A DNA stretch of 64,000 bases from Paractinoplanes abujensis (GCF_014204895.1 NZ_JACHMF010000001.1:4836001-4900000); one strand, 5' to 3'; shown: positions 32,753-41,032, numbered from the stretch's first letter. Notes: generated by a model from the letters alone, not told the origin. A program made the numbers and translations.

Positions 32753-32858
32753 GTCCTGCGTTGCACCCAGTCAGGGGTGTTTGCCGCCGCCTCCCCAACG
32801 GGTTACCGCAGCTCAAGTCCGCGGGTGGCGGAGCCGGAGCGACGGGAGTCTCAAACCG

Positions 32859-35552
32859 ATGGAGCCGACGTCCAACCCCGACAACAGTCGGTCGTCGCGC
32901 GGGCTGGCCCGTTTCTGGCCGGTGCACCGCGACGCCGAGGACGAGGGTGTCGCGCCCGATTCGCCGGAGATGTCGGGCACTCTTTCGGGTGAAACCGAGA
33001 TGGTTCCGTTGGGTTCGCGGCGCACGGTCGACGGCTTGGACGGCGACCGCTCGGTCAGCGGGCCGCCGGACAACGGCCAGATCTCCGGCCCGCCCCACCC
33101 CGGCCAGACGAGCGGTCTGCCACACGTCGGCCAGACGAGCGGGCTGCCACACGTCAGCCAGACGAGCGGGCTGCCACACATCGGGCAGACGAGCGGATTG
33201 CCGCACGTCGGCCAGCCGAACGGGTTGCCGCACCCCGGGCAGACGAGCGGGTTGCCGCACCCCGGGCAGACGAGCGGATTGCCCCAGCCCGGGCAGATCA
33301 GCGGGCCACCGCAGCCGGGCCAGGTCAGCGGTGCGCCGCATGGGGGACAAACCGGCGGATCGGGTCACATCGGCGCGCCGAGGCAGGTCAGTGGTCCGGG
33401 CCAGGCCGGTGGGCCGAGGCAGGCCGGCGAGCCGCCGCACATCGGCATTCCGGTGGGGCAGTCCGCGGCCAACCGGCAGGCGCAGATGCCGCTGACGCCG
33501 CCCGGGCCGGGACGCTCCGGCGCGCCCCTGACGCCGTACGCCTCGGGTGCTCCGGGGCACGGCGGGCCCGGCGGTCCGGCTCCCGACAGCCCTCGGCCTA
33601 CCGGAGCGCCACGGCCCGGCGGCCCGGCGGGCTCCCCCGCTGTGGGCAGCCAGCACGGCAGGGGTCCGAGCGACTTCGGCGGAAGCGGAACGGGAAGCGG
33701 AAGCGGAACGGGAAGCGGAAGCGGAACGGGAAGCAGCCCCGCCGGCTTCGGAGGCGTCCGCGGTCCGGGTGGCACGCACAGTCTGGCCGGCGACTACGGC
33801 CCGAGCGCCGCGCACGACCCGCTCGGCGGCTCCTCCTTCGGCGGCAACGGCCCTCTCGGACCCGATGACAACCGACCGCTCGGCGGCCCCTCCTTCGGCT
33901 CCGACGGTCCCCGCGCGGCCGACACCAACCGGCCCCTCAGGAATGACGCCGTCGGCGGCAACGGACCCTTCGGCAGTGACCCCATCGGCGCCAACGGGCC
34001 GCTCGGAAGTGATTCCATCGGCGCCGACAGGCCCCGCGGGGCAGGCGACAACCGGCCGCTCGCCGGTGGCGCGAACGACCCGCTGGGCCGCACCGGCCAG
34101 GGCCCGTCGGGCAGCGCCGGCCAGGGCCCGTCGGGCAGCGCCGCGAACGAGAAGAGCAACGAGCCGGCCACCACTGCCGACAACCGTCCCCTGAGCCGCG
34201 GCGACTCGGCCGGCCCGCAGCACCGGGACGGTGACGAGTCGCTCGGCGGCCGGCCCGCCACGAAGGACCCGCTGGGCGACCGCGGCACCGGGCTTTTCGG
34301 CGGGAGCAGCCGGGGCGGCGCGCACAGTGCCGACGGTCCCGCCGGTGTCGTGCCGCACCAGGTCAGCGGACCGCCGCAGCCGATCAGCGGCCCGCCGCGG
34401 CAGAGCAGCGGCCCGGACAGCGCTTCGGTCAGCGGCCCGGTCAGTGGCCCGCCGCAGTCCGGCGGCCCGGCCGAGCGCGATCCTGATCACTCCCGTGACG
34501 CGGCGGAGGAGGGCCGGAACCAGACGGCCGTAGAGTCCGGACGGGGCAACCCCTGGGACCGGGACTTCGGTGGTTTCGGTCTGGGCGGGCGCAACAACCG
34601 GTTCCTGTTCGGCGGCCGCAACCCGATGGACGCGAAGCCCGGGCTGAACGGCCACGGGCCCGGGGGGACGAACGGGCGGGCGGCCGACGCGGAAGCGCAT
34701 GACGAGAACGGGCGTGACGACATGAACGGACGGGTTCCCGGCACCGGGCCCGCGAAGCCGGTCTCCGGGCCGCCCGGCGCCGACGACGACATCGATGCCC
34801 GCCGGGCCGCCGCGGGCTGGGCCTCCGTGCCCACCTCGACCCACCCCATCGTCGGCCCCACTTCGTCGCCGCCGGCCCCGAGCAACCCGGTGTCGAGCAA
34901 CCCGGTGTCGAGCGCCCCTGTTTCCAGCGCCCCGGTGTCGGCGGCCCCGGTGTCGGCCACCCCGGTCTCGCCGGGCCCGGTGTTCGGGGCCGGCTACGGT
35001 CAGCCGCCCGCGTACACCCCGGCCCTGCCCGACCCGGAGGCCGGCCCGGTGTCGGGTGTGCCCGCGCCGCGTTCCGCGGCCAGCATCCCGGTGCCGGTGG
35101 CGAAGCCGCAGACCGGCGACGCACCGGCGGCCGAGCCGGCCCCGGCGCAGGAGCCGCGCCGCTCGGCCAGCCTGGAGGACGCCGAGCCGGCCCGCCGGGG
35201 CCGTCGCGCCGCCCCGGAGGCGGAGCCCGAGGCCGAGCCGGTGGCCGAGGAGCCCGCCCTGCGCCCGGGTGACGTCGCGGCGGGGCACATCGCGTTCTGG
35301 GACGACGACGCGGTCCGCCACTTCCGGGCGGCCTGGCACGAGGTCAAGGCCGAGTTCGTGGACGACCCGGAGACGGCTCTGACCCGGGCGCACGACCTGC
35401 TCACGGACGCCGTCAACGAGCTCACGGAGGCGCTGCTGGCCGAGCGCGACGAGTTGGACCCGCTGCGCGGCAACGGCAAGCCCGACACGGAGAGCATGCG
35501 GATGGCGATGCGCGGCTACCGGGAGTTCCTGGACCGTATTCTGAGCCTGTAA
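32859..35552 (+). CDS. Pro/Gly-rich repeat protein with conserved actinobacterial C-terminal domain
   Basis: 897 aa, function unknown. I start at ATG 32859 (MEPTSNPDNS) after a GGGAG; the frame is open further upstream through non-coding DNA. Residues ~75-164 are ten 9-residue units such as TSGLPHVGQ and ISGPPQPGQ. Further low-complexity parts follow: G-S-G-T repeats (~275-292), [ND]RPLGGPSF-like units, and about seven units of the type NPVSS/APVSA near residues 680-705. The last ~93 residues (FWDDDAVRHFRAAWHEVKAEF to YREFLDRILSL) form a helical domain found at the end of many actinobacterial proteins. No signal peptide or membrane segment is visible, so it is probably a largely disordered cytoplasmic protein. 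A strong terminator follows. Confidence 0.85.
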   Translation: MEPTSNPDNSRSSRGLARFWPVHRDAEDEGVAPDSPEMSGTLSGETEMVPLGSRRTVDGLDGDRSVSGPPDNGQISGPPHPGQTSGLPHVGQTSGLPHVSQTSGLPHIGQTSGLPHVGQPNGLPHPGQTSGLPHPGQTSGLPQPGQISGPPQPGQVSGAPHGGQTGGSGHIGAPRQVSGPGQAGGPRQAGEPPHIGIPVGQSAANRQAQMPLTPPGPGRSGAPLTPYASGAPGHGGPGGPAPDSPRPTGAPRPGGPAGSPAVGSQHGRGPSDFGGSGTGSGSGTGSGSGTGSSPAGFGGVRGPGGTHSLAGDYGPSAAHDPLGGSSFGGNGPLGPDDNRPLGGPSFGSDGPRAADTNRPLRNDAVGGNGPFGSDPIGANGPLGSDSIGADRPRGAGDNRPLAGGANDPLGRTGQGPSGSAGQGPSGSAANEKSNEPATTADNRPLSRGDSAGPQHRDGDESLGGRPATKDPLGDRGTGLFGGSSRGGAHSADGPAGVVPHQVSGPPQPISGPPRQSSGPDSASVSGPVSGPPQSGGPAERDPDHSRDAAEEGRNQTAVESGRGNPWDRDFGGFGLGGRNNRFLFGGRNPMDAKPGLNGHGPGGTNGRAADAEAHDENGRDDMNGRVPGTGPAKPVSGPPGADDDIDARRAAAGWASVPTSTHPIVGPTSSPPAPSNPVSSNPVSSAPVSSAPVSAAPVSATPVSPGPVFGAGYGQPPAYTPALPDPEAGPVSGVPAPRSAASIPVPVAKPQTGDAPAAEPAPAQEPRRSASLEDAEPARRGRRAAPEAEPEAEPVAEEPALRPGDVAAGHIAFWDDDAVRHFRAAWHEVKAEFVDDPETALTRAHDLLTDAVNELTEALLAERDELDPLRGNGKPDTESMRMAMRGYREFLDRILSL
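33081..33350 (+). repeat. 27-bp coding repeat, ten units
   Basis: Ten in-frame 27-base units encode the nonapeptide [TI]-S-G-x-P-[HQ]-x-G-Q. Several neighbouring units are nearly identical in DNA, which indicates recent expansion. Confidence 0.93.
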
Positions 35553-35577
35553 GAAGCCTGCAGAGAGTCAAGAAGAC

Positions 35578-35602
35578 GACCCCCAGCGATGGGGGTCTTT
35601 TT
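35578..35602 (+). terminator. intrinsic terminator of the repeat-protein gene
   Basis: Perfect 7-base stem GACCCCC/GGGGGTC, 6-base loop, followed directly by TTTTT. It lies 26 bases after the stop codon. One of the few textbook terminators in the window. Confidence 0.9.
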
Positions 35603-35611
35603 CTGCGCGCG

Positions 35612-35649
35612 TAATTCATCTACCGTTGAGTTCAACAGGTGATGAATTA
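35612..35649 (+). promoter_or_regulatory. nested palindromic operator of the ABC/TetR operon
   Basis: Outer arms TAATTCATC (35612-35620) and GATGAATTA (35641-35649) are perfect complements. An inner palindrome GTTGAGTTCAAC (35625-35636) has exactly the same centre (35630/35631). It lies 12 bases before the ABC ATPase ATG and is AT-rich against a GC-rich background. The obvious ligand is the TetR protein encoded third in the operon. Confidence 0.8.
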
Positions 35650-35661
35650 ACCGGAGGAATC

Positions 35662-36381
35662 ATGGAGAACGCCATCGAGGTGCGCGGCCTCGTCGTCGAC
35701 CGAGGCAGACGACGGGTGCTGCACGGCATCACCTGCTCGATCCCGGGCGGCTCGGTGACCGGCCTGCTCGGGCCGAGCGGCAGCGGCAAGACCACCCTGA
35801 TCAGGGCGATCGTGGGCGTTCAGATCGTCCGCTCGGGCGAGGTGACGGTGCTGGGCCGGCCCGCGGGCAGTGCTCCCCTGCGGCGTGAGCTCGGCTATGT
35901 CACGCAGGCGCCCAGCGTCTACGCCGACCTTTCCGTACGGGAGAACGCGCGCTACTTCGCCACCCTGCTCGGCCTGTCCGCGGCGGAGGCAGACCGCGCG
36001 ATCGCCGACGTCGGGCTGGCCGGCGCGCGGCATCAGCTGGTCGGCAACCTGTCCGGCGGGCAGCGCAGCCGGGCCTCGCTGGCCTGCGCGCTGATCGGCG
36101 AGCCGAAGCTGCTGGTGCTCGACGAGCCGACCGTGGGGCAGGACCCGGTGCTGCGGGCCGACCTGTGGTCCCGCTTCCACGAGCTGGCCGGCGCGGGCAC
36201 CACGCTGCTGGTGTCGAGCCACGTGATGGACGAGGCGGGTCGTTGCGACCGGCTGCTGCTGATTCGCGACGGCCGGCTGATCGGCGACGACACCCCGGCG
36301 GCCATCCGTACGGCGGCCGGCTCCGACGACCTGGAAGAGGCGTTCCTGCGGTTGATCCGCGAGCGGGAGGTGGCGGCATGA
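35662..36381 (+). CDS. ABC-2 type exporter ATPase
   Basis: 239 aa. Walker A GPSGSGKTT, signature LSGGQRSRASLACALIG, Walker B LLVLDEPTVGQDP and H-loop VSSHVMDEAGRC are intact. ATG 35662 is preceded by GGAGG (35653-35657); an upstream in-frame ATG would start inside the operator. It belongs to the DrrA/NodI-like group and pairs with the permease that begins 4 bases before its stop. The cargo is unknown; drug-like compounds are usual for TetR-controlled members. Confidence 0.93.
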   Translation: MENAIEVRGLVVDRGRRRVLHGITCSIPGGSVTGLLGPSGSGKTTLIRAIVGVQIVRSGEVTVLGRPAGSAPLRRELGYVTQAPSVYADLSVRENARYFATLLGLSAAEADRAIADVGLAGARHQLVGNLSGGQRSRASLACALIGEPKLLVLDEPTVGQDPVLRADLWSRFHELAGAGTTLLVSSHVMDEAGRCDRLLLIRDGRLIGDDTPAAIRTAAGSDDLEEAFLRLIREREVAA

Positions 36382-37115
36382 GTCCGCGGATCACTGTGGC
36401 CACCGCCGGGCGGGTGCTGCGGCAGCTGCGGCACGACCGCCGGACCGTCGCGCTGCTCATCGCCGTACCGGCACTGCTTCTGGCTCTGCTTCGTTTCATG
36501 TACGACGGATCGGACGGCACCTTCGACCGGATCGCCCTGATCATGCTGGGCGTCTTCCCGTTCGTGATCATGTTTTTGGTGACCAGCATCGCCATGCTCC
36601 GCGAGCGCACGACCGGCACGCTGGAACGCCTGCTCACCACACCGCTGGGCAAGATCGACCTGCTTTTCGGGTACGGGCTGGCGTTCGGCCTCGCGGCGGC
36701 CCTCCAGGGAGCGGTCGCGACCGGGGCGGCGTACTGGCTGCTCGGTCTGGAAACCACCGGAAGCGCCGGGCTGGTCGTGCTCATCGCGGTCGTCAACGCC
36801 GTGCTCGGGGTCGCGCTCGGCCTGTTCTGCAGCGCTTTCGCCCGTACGGAGTTCCAGGCCGTACAGTTCCTACCGGTGGTCGTCGTGCCGCAGCTGCTGC
36901 TGTGCGGTTTGTTCGTGCCGCGCGCGCAGATGGCCGGCTGGCTCTCCGGCGTCAGCGATGCGCTGCCCCTGACGTACGCGGTGGAAGCGCTGACCCAGGT
37001 GGGCGTCTCGGCCGAGCCGACCACGACGATGTGGCAGGACCTGGCCGTCGTCACGGGGGCCGCGGTGATCGCGCTGGTGCTGGCGGCGGCGACCCTGAGG
37101 CGGCGAACCGGTTAG
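36378..37115 (+). CDS. ABC-2 type exporter permease
   Basis: 245 aa with six hydrophobic segments (e.g. VALLIAVPALLLALLRFMY, IALIMLGVFPFVIMFLVTSIAML). Typical ABC-2 motifs: RERTTGTLERLLTTPLGKIDLLFGY and CSAFARTEFQAVQFLPVVVVPQLLLCGLFVP. ATG overlaps the ATPase stop (ATGA). Translated with the ATPase and TetR genes as one unit. Confidence 0.93.
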   Translation: MSPRITVATAGRVLRQLRHDRRTVALLIAVPALLLALLRFMYDGSDGTFDRIALIMLGVFPFVIMFLVTSIAMLRERTTGTLERLLTTPLGKIDLLFGYGLAFGLAAALQGAVATGAAYWLLGLETTGSAGLVVLIAVVNAVLGVALGLFCSAFARTEFQAVQFLPVVVVPQLLLCGLFVPRAQMAGWLSGVSDALPLTYAVEALTQVGVSAEPTTTMWQDLAVVTGAAVIALVLAAATLRRRTG

Positions 37116-37123
37116 GAGAGCAG

Positions 37124-37732
37124 TTGGCGCGCAGCGGACGACGTCCCGGCAACCAGGACACGCGCGAGTCCATCCTGGCGGCCGCCCGGACCGGTTTCGC
37201 CGAGAAGGGGTACGACAAGGCGTCGATCCGGGCCATCGCGAGCGACGCCGGTGTCGATCCGGCCCTGGTGCACCACTATTTCGGCACCAAGGAGAAACTG
37301 TTCCTGGCGGTGATGAACGCGCCCATCAACCCGGCCGAGCTGGTGCCACAGGCGCTGGCCGGGCCCCGGGAGCAGGCCGGGGAGCGGCTCGTCCGGATGG
37401 CCCTGGGTGTGTGGGACTCGCCGGCCGGCACCGCCGCGCTGGCCGTCTTCCGCTCGGCGCTGAGCAACGAGTGGACGGCGCGGCTGCTCCGCGACTTCGT
37501 GGTCACCCAGGTGCTGCGCCGGGCGGTGCACGAGATGGCGTTCGACCCGGCCGAGGCGGACCTGCGGGCGGCCCTGGTGGCCACGCAGATCGCCGGCACG
37601 ATCATGGCCCGGTACGTGCTCAAGATCGAGCCACTGGCCAGTGCCGACATCGACGTGCTGGCCGCGGCGCTGGGCCCCAACGTCCAGCGCTTCCTCACCG
37701 ACCCGATGCCCGAGGTCTTCAAACGCGACTAG
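37124..37732 (+). CDS. TetR family transcriptional regulator
   Basis: 202 aa. N-terminal helix-turn-helix TRESILAAARTGFAEKGYDKASIRAIASDAGVDPALVHHYFGTKEKLF; the remaining ~150 residues are the ligand-binding part (LVRMALGVWDSPAG...). Start TTG 37124 follows AGGAG at 5 bases and the permease stop at 8 bases. It probably represses its own operon through the nested palindrome at 35612-35649, with relief when a transported compound binds. Its end overlaps the convergent DUF2470 gene by 4 bases. Confidence 0.93.
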   Translation: MARSGRRPGNQDTRESILAAARTGFAEKGYDKASIRAIASDAGVDPALVHHYFGTKEKLFLAVMNAPINPAELVPQALAGPREQAGERLVRMALGVWDSPAGTAALAVFRSALSNEWTARLLRDFVVTQVLRRAVHEMAFDPAEADLRAALVATQIAGTIMARYVLKIEPLASADIDVLAAALGPNVQRFLTDPMPEVFKRD

Positions 37733-38454
37733 TCGGTGCAGCGGTGGCAGAGCACCGGGTGCAGCAGGTGCGCGAGGTCGTGGCGGTCGGCCACCGGGCG
37801 GGGGAAAGCGAGCCGGGCCAGCTTGTCGTCCAGGCGCACCATGAAGCCGTAGCGGTCCATCCGTACGACCTTGGGCTCGGCCACCGGCTGGAACGTCTTG
37901 CCCAGCTGACGCCGCACGTAGGCGCTCATCTCGGCCTCGTGGTGGTCGATCAGGTCGGCGATCAGGTCGAACTCGATGCGGCAGAGCGGATCGGGCGTGG
38001 CCGCGGCGAAGTCGTCCACGTCGACGTCGCGCAGGTTCTCGTTGCGCTCGTAACGCACCTCGGCCACGTCCATGCGGTGCAGCACCTGGCCCTCACCGAC
38101 GTCGAGCAGATCGCCCGAGGCGTCGATCTCGGCGTAGTCGAGCGCGGCGGCCCGGGCCTCGTCGCCCTCCAGCAGCGTGGCCCAGCCCGAGATCCACACG
38201 CGGCCCAGGGCGGGCGACCCGGCCATCGGGGGCACGTCGGCGATGTCGAGCACCATCGCGGTGTCGTCGTTGCCCTCCTGCGGGCGCAGGGCGGCCGCGA
38301 AGGCGCCGTCGGCCGGCGAGAGCAGCAGCACCCGGCCGTTCGCGTCGGTGACGTGCCGCACCGGAAGTGGTCCCGGACGGCACGCGATGTGCGCGACGCC
38401 GGGGAGGTGGCCGGCGGCGAGCGTGCGCGCGATCTCGGCGTGGGTGGGCTGCAT
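37729..38454 (-). CDS. DUF2470 protein, probable heme/iron-linked (HugZ-like)
   Basis: 241 aa. The N-terminal ~140 residues look like a split-barrel flavin-fold (HVTDANGRVLLLSPADGAFAAAL, PALGRVWISGWATLLEGDE); residues ~155-225 are the DUF2470 domain (CRIEFDLIADLIDHHEAEMSAYVRRQLG, VVRMDRYGFMVRL). This architecture occurs in HugZ-type heme-degrading proteins, so heme or iron use is inferred. The C-terminus HDLAHLLHPVLCHRCTD is rich in His and Cys and may bind metal. An iron-box overlaps its promoter. ATG start with GGAGGT just upstream. Confidence 0.85.
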   Translation of the reverse strand: MQPTHAEIARTLAAGHLPGVAHIACRPGPLPVRHVTDANGRVLLLSPADGAFAAALRPQEGNDDTAMVLDIADVPPMAGSPALGRVWISGWATLLEGDEARAAALDYAEIDASGDLLDVGEGQVLHRMDVAEVRYERNENLRDVDVDDFAAATPDPLCRIEFDLIADLIDHHEAEMSAYVRRQLGKTFQPVAEPKVVRMDRYGFMVRLDDKLARLAFPRPVADRHDLAHLLHPVLCHRCTD

Positions 38455-38475
38455 GGTGGTACCTCCGGGCCTACG

Positions 38476-38509
38476 TTAGGCTTGCCTTAGTAAGGTGAGG
38501 CTAACCGTA
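38476..38509 (-). promoter_or_regulatory. IdeR/DmdR1-type iron box(es) upstream of the DUF2470 gene
   Basis: TAAGGTGAGGCTAACCGTA (38491-38509) matches the 19-base DtxR/IdeR consensus at 15 of 19 positions. A weaker second dyad, TTAGGCTTGCCTTAG, begins at 38476 and overlaps it. The pair lies 22-55 bases upstream of the DUF2470 start, over the expected -10/-35, which predicts repression by iron-loaded IdeR/DmdR1. It is also 67 bases from rpsD, in the other direction. Confidence 0.75.
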
Positions 38510-38575
38510 ACACCAAGGTCGGCGAAGTCGACCCCTGGTAAGCACAGCCTCAAGCGCAAGTGACTCGGAGACTTC

Positions 38576-39184
38576 ATGAACAACTCCCGACCGAAGGCCA
38601 AGCTCTCACGGGCGCTCGGCATCCCCCTGACGCCGAAGTGCGTGAAGTACTTCGAGAAGCGGCCGTTCCCGCCGGGTGTGCACGGCCGGTCCCGCCGCAA
38701 GGCCTCGGACTACCAGGTCCGGCTGCTCGAGAAGCAGCGCCTGCGCCACCAGTACAACATCAGCGAGTCGCAGATGCGCAAGGCGTACGACGACGCCCAC
38801 CGCGCCGAGGGCAAGACCGGCGAGACGATGGTGGCCCTGCTGGAGCGCCGCCTCGACGCCACCGTCATGCGGGCCGGCCTGGCCCGCACGATCTATCAGG
38901 CCCGCCAGCTCGTCGTGCACGGCCACTTCACGGTCGACGGCAAGAAGGTGGACCGCCCCGGCTACCGGCTCAAGCCGGGCCAGGTCGTCGAGGTGCGCGA
39001 GAGCAGCCGGGCCAAGCCGCCGTTCGAGCTGGCCAAGGCGGGCGCCCACCTGGACGGCCCGACCGCGCCCTACCTGTCGACAGTGGTCGAGGACCTGCGC
39101 ATCACCGTGCTGCGGATCCCCGAGCGCTCCGAGATCCGCGTCCAGTGCGACGAGCAGCTGGTGGTCGAGTTCTACGCGCGGTAA
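38576..39184 (+). CDS. rpsD: 30S ribosomal protein S4, cysteine-poor stand-alone form
   Basis: 202 aa primary rRNA-binding protein of the small subunit. Full S4 architecture: N-terminal domain with SRALGIPLTPKCVKYFEKRPFPPGVHG and the S4 RNA-binding domain RRLDATVMRAGLARTIYQARQLVVHGHFTVDG. Only one cysteine lies in the N-terminal region, so the four-Cys zinc site of 'C+' S4 proteins is absent. It is not in an S13-S11-rpoA operon here; stand-alone S4 of this type is known in Streptomyces. Whether a second rpsD exists elsewhere cannot be seen. ATG after GGAG. Confidence 0.95.
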   Translation: MNNSRPKAKLSRALGIPLTPKCVKYFEKRPFPPGVHGRSRRKASDYQVRLLEKQRLRHQYNISESQMRKAYDDAHRAEGKTGETMVALLERRLDATVMRAGLARTIYQARQLVVHGHFTVDGKKVDRPGYRLKPGQVVEVRESSRAKPPFELAKAGAHLDGPTAPYLSTVVEDLRITVLRIPERSEIRVQCDEQLVVEFYAR

Positions 39185-39208
39185 TCCTGGCTCCGCTTCG
39201 CTCCGCAA

Positions 39209-39247
39209 GCGATCGCCTCTTTGCGGCAAAGGAGGAGAGGCGATCGC
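39209..39247. terminator. 12-bp inverted repeat between rpsD and the convergent ABC genes
   Basis: GCGATCGCCTCT (39209-39220) and its perfect complement (39236-39247) flank a 15-base loop that itself can form TTTGC/GCAAA. Located 25 bases after the rpsD stop and 28 bases beyond the exporter stop on the other strand, so it can serve both directions as a terminator. Confidence 0.75.
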
Positions 39248-39274
39248 GGGTCGCTGGAGTGAGTACGCGGGAAA

Positions 39275-41032
39275 TCAGCGGGTCTGCTCCAGCCAGCTCG
39301 CGTAGAGCTTGGCGTAGATCGATCCCTCCTGGGTGACCAGTTGTGCGTGCGGGCCGCGTTGGACGACGCGGCCCGCGTCTACCACGATGACCTCGTCGGC
39401 GGACTGCGCCGTCGACAGGCGGTGGGCGATGGCCACCGTCGTACGGCCGCGGGTGACCGTGTCGAGGGCGCGCTGCAGGCGCACCTCGGTCGCGGGGTCG
39501 ACGGCGCTGGTCGCCTCGTCCAGCACCAGCAGGTCGGGGTCGGCCACATAAGCCCGTACGAGGGCCACCAGCTGCCGCTCCCCCACGCTCAGGGCCTCGC
39601 CGCGCTCGCCCACCGGGGTTTCGAGCCCCTGCGGCAGGCCGGCCAGCCAGTCCGCCAGCCCGAGCTCGACGAAAGCGGACCTCAGCTGCTCGTCGGTGAG
39701 GGACGGCTGGGCGAAGCGGATGTTCTCGGCGACCGTCGCGTCGAACAGGAAGCCGTCCTGCGGCACCATCACCACCCGCGAGCGCAGCGCCGCGAACTTC
39801 ACGTTCCGCAGCGACGTGCCCGACAGCTGGACCTCACCCTCCACGGGGTCCATCAGACGGGTGAGCAGCTTCGCAAACGTGGTCTTGCCGCTGCCGGTCT
39901 CGCCGACCACGGCCACCTTCGTCCGGGCGGGAATGGTCAGATCCACGTCGGCCAGCACGATCGGGCCGCCCGGGTACCGGAACGAGACGTCGGCGAACCG
40001 TACGGACAACGGACCGGCCGGCAGGTCCACGCCCACCTCGTCCGGGTCCTTGACGTCGGGTTCGAGGTCGAGCACGTCGAGCACGCGCCGCCAGCCGGCC
40101 ACCGCGTTCTGGGCCTCGTTGAGCATGTCGGTGGCGATCTGCACGGGCTGGATGAACAGCGTGACCAGGAACAGGAACGCGGTCAGCCGGCCCACCGTGA
40201 GGCCGCCGTCGACGCCGATCAGCACGCCGACCACCACCACCGCGGCCAGGGCCAGACCCGCGCCCACCTCGCCGCTGGAGAAGCTGGTCACACTCGTGCG
40301 CAGGGCCCGCTGCTGGGCCACCCGCAGCCGGTCGATCGAGGTGTCGAGACGCTTCTCGGTGCGGCCGGCCACCCCGTACGCCCGGATCACCATGGCCCCG
40401 ACGACGCTCTCGGCGATGGCGCCCAGCATCACGCCGGTGCGTTCGCGGACCGCGCCGTAGACCGCGGCCAGCCGCTTCTGGAACAGCCGGATGACCGCGA
40501 CGGCCGGGCCGAACGCCAGCAGCACCACGATGGTGAGCTGCCAGGAGTAGATCGCCATCACGATCGTGGAGACCAGCAGCTGACCACTGGCCAGCAGCAG
40601 CTGCACGCCGCCGGTCTGCAGGAAGATCGAGATCTGGTCGACGTCGCTGGTCACCCGGGACACCATCGTGCCGCGCCGCTCGGACTGCTGGTGCAGCATC
40701 GACAGGTCGTGGATGTGCCGGAACGTGCGCGAGCGCAGGGCGCCCAGCGCGGTCTCGCTGACCGTGAACAGGCGCCGGGTCATCAGGTAGCCGGCCAGCG
40801 TCGAAATCATCAGCGCGAGCAGCGTGAACGCGACCACCACGACGACGAACTGCAGGTCGGGGCCGCCCTCGGCGCGGATGCCGTGGTCGATGCCCTGCTG
40901 CACGGCGATCGGGACGGCGACCCGGCCGGACATCTGCACCACGGCCAGGGCGATCGTGCCGGCCAGCCCCGGGCGCAGCTCGGGCGAGAGCGACAACCCC
41001 CGCTTGATGGTGGCGAACGTTCCCTCGCTCAA
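39275..41032 (-). CDS. heterodimeric ABC exporter, subunit B (catalytic Walker B, altered signature)
   Basis: 585 aa: N-terminal six-helix exporter domain (to ~residue 330) and C-terminal nucleotide-binding domain. Walker A GETGSGKTT, Walker B LLVLDEATSAVDP with the catalytic Glu, and H-switch IAHRLST are canonical, but the signature is LSVGERQ instead of LSGGQ. Together with the neighbour it would form one normal and one degenerate ATP site, as in LmrCD, BmrCD or TM287/288. ATG start overlaps the upstream partner's stop by 4 bases. The cargo is unknown (multidrug or lipid-like compounds are usual). Confidence 0.93.
   Translation of the reverse strand: MSEGTFATIKRGLSLSPELRPGLAGTIALAVVQMSGRVAVPIAVQQGIDHGIRAEGGPDLQFVVVVVAFTLLALMISTLAGYLMTRRLFTVSETALGALRSRTFRHIHDLSMLHQQSERRGTMVSRVTSDVDQISIFLQTGGVQLLLASGQLLVSTIVMAIYSWQLTIVVLLAFGPAVAVIRLFQKRLAAVYGAVRERTGVMLGAIAESVVGAMVIRAYGVAGRTEKRLDTSIDRLRVAQQRALRTSVTSFSSGEVGAGLALAAVVVVGVLIGVDGGLTVGRLTAFLFLVTLFIQPVQIATDMLNEAQNAVAGWRRVLDVLDLEPDVKDPDEVGVDLPAGPLSVRFADVSFRYPGGPIVLADVDLTIPARTKVAVVGETGSGKTTFAKLLTRLMDPVEGEVQLSGTSLRNVKFAALRSRVVMVPQDGFLFDATVAENIRFAQPSLTDEQLRSAFVELGLADWLAGLPQGLETPVGERGEALSVGERQLVALVRAYVADPDLLVLDEATSAVDPATEVRLQRALDTVTRGRTTVAIAHRLSTAQSADEVIVVDAGRVVQRGPHAQLVTQEGSIYAKLYASWLEQTR

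Larger units (their letters stand above)
31987..32858. other. 872-bp intergenic region with repeats and DnaA-box-like 9-mers
   Basis: Longest gene-free stretch of the window, between divergent hisI and the repeat-protein gene. It holds a 30-bp tandem array (32161-32427), two TTGTCCACA 9-mers, a GACGGTACCGTC palindrome and presumably both promoters. Several long open frames cross it only because the 30-base period keeps frames free of stops; I do not regard them as genes. Confidence 0.7.

Noticed and set aside
32547..32858. Upstream extension of the repeat-protein gene
   Set aside because: It crosses the DnaA-box-like and palindrome region, lacks an RBS, and its residues do not resemble the rest of the protein.
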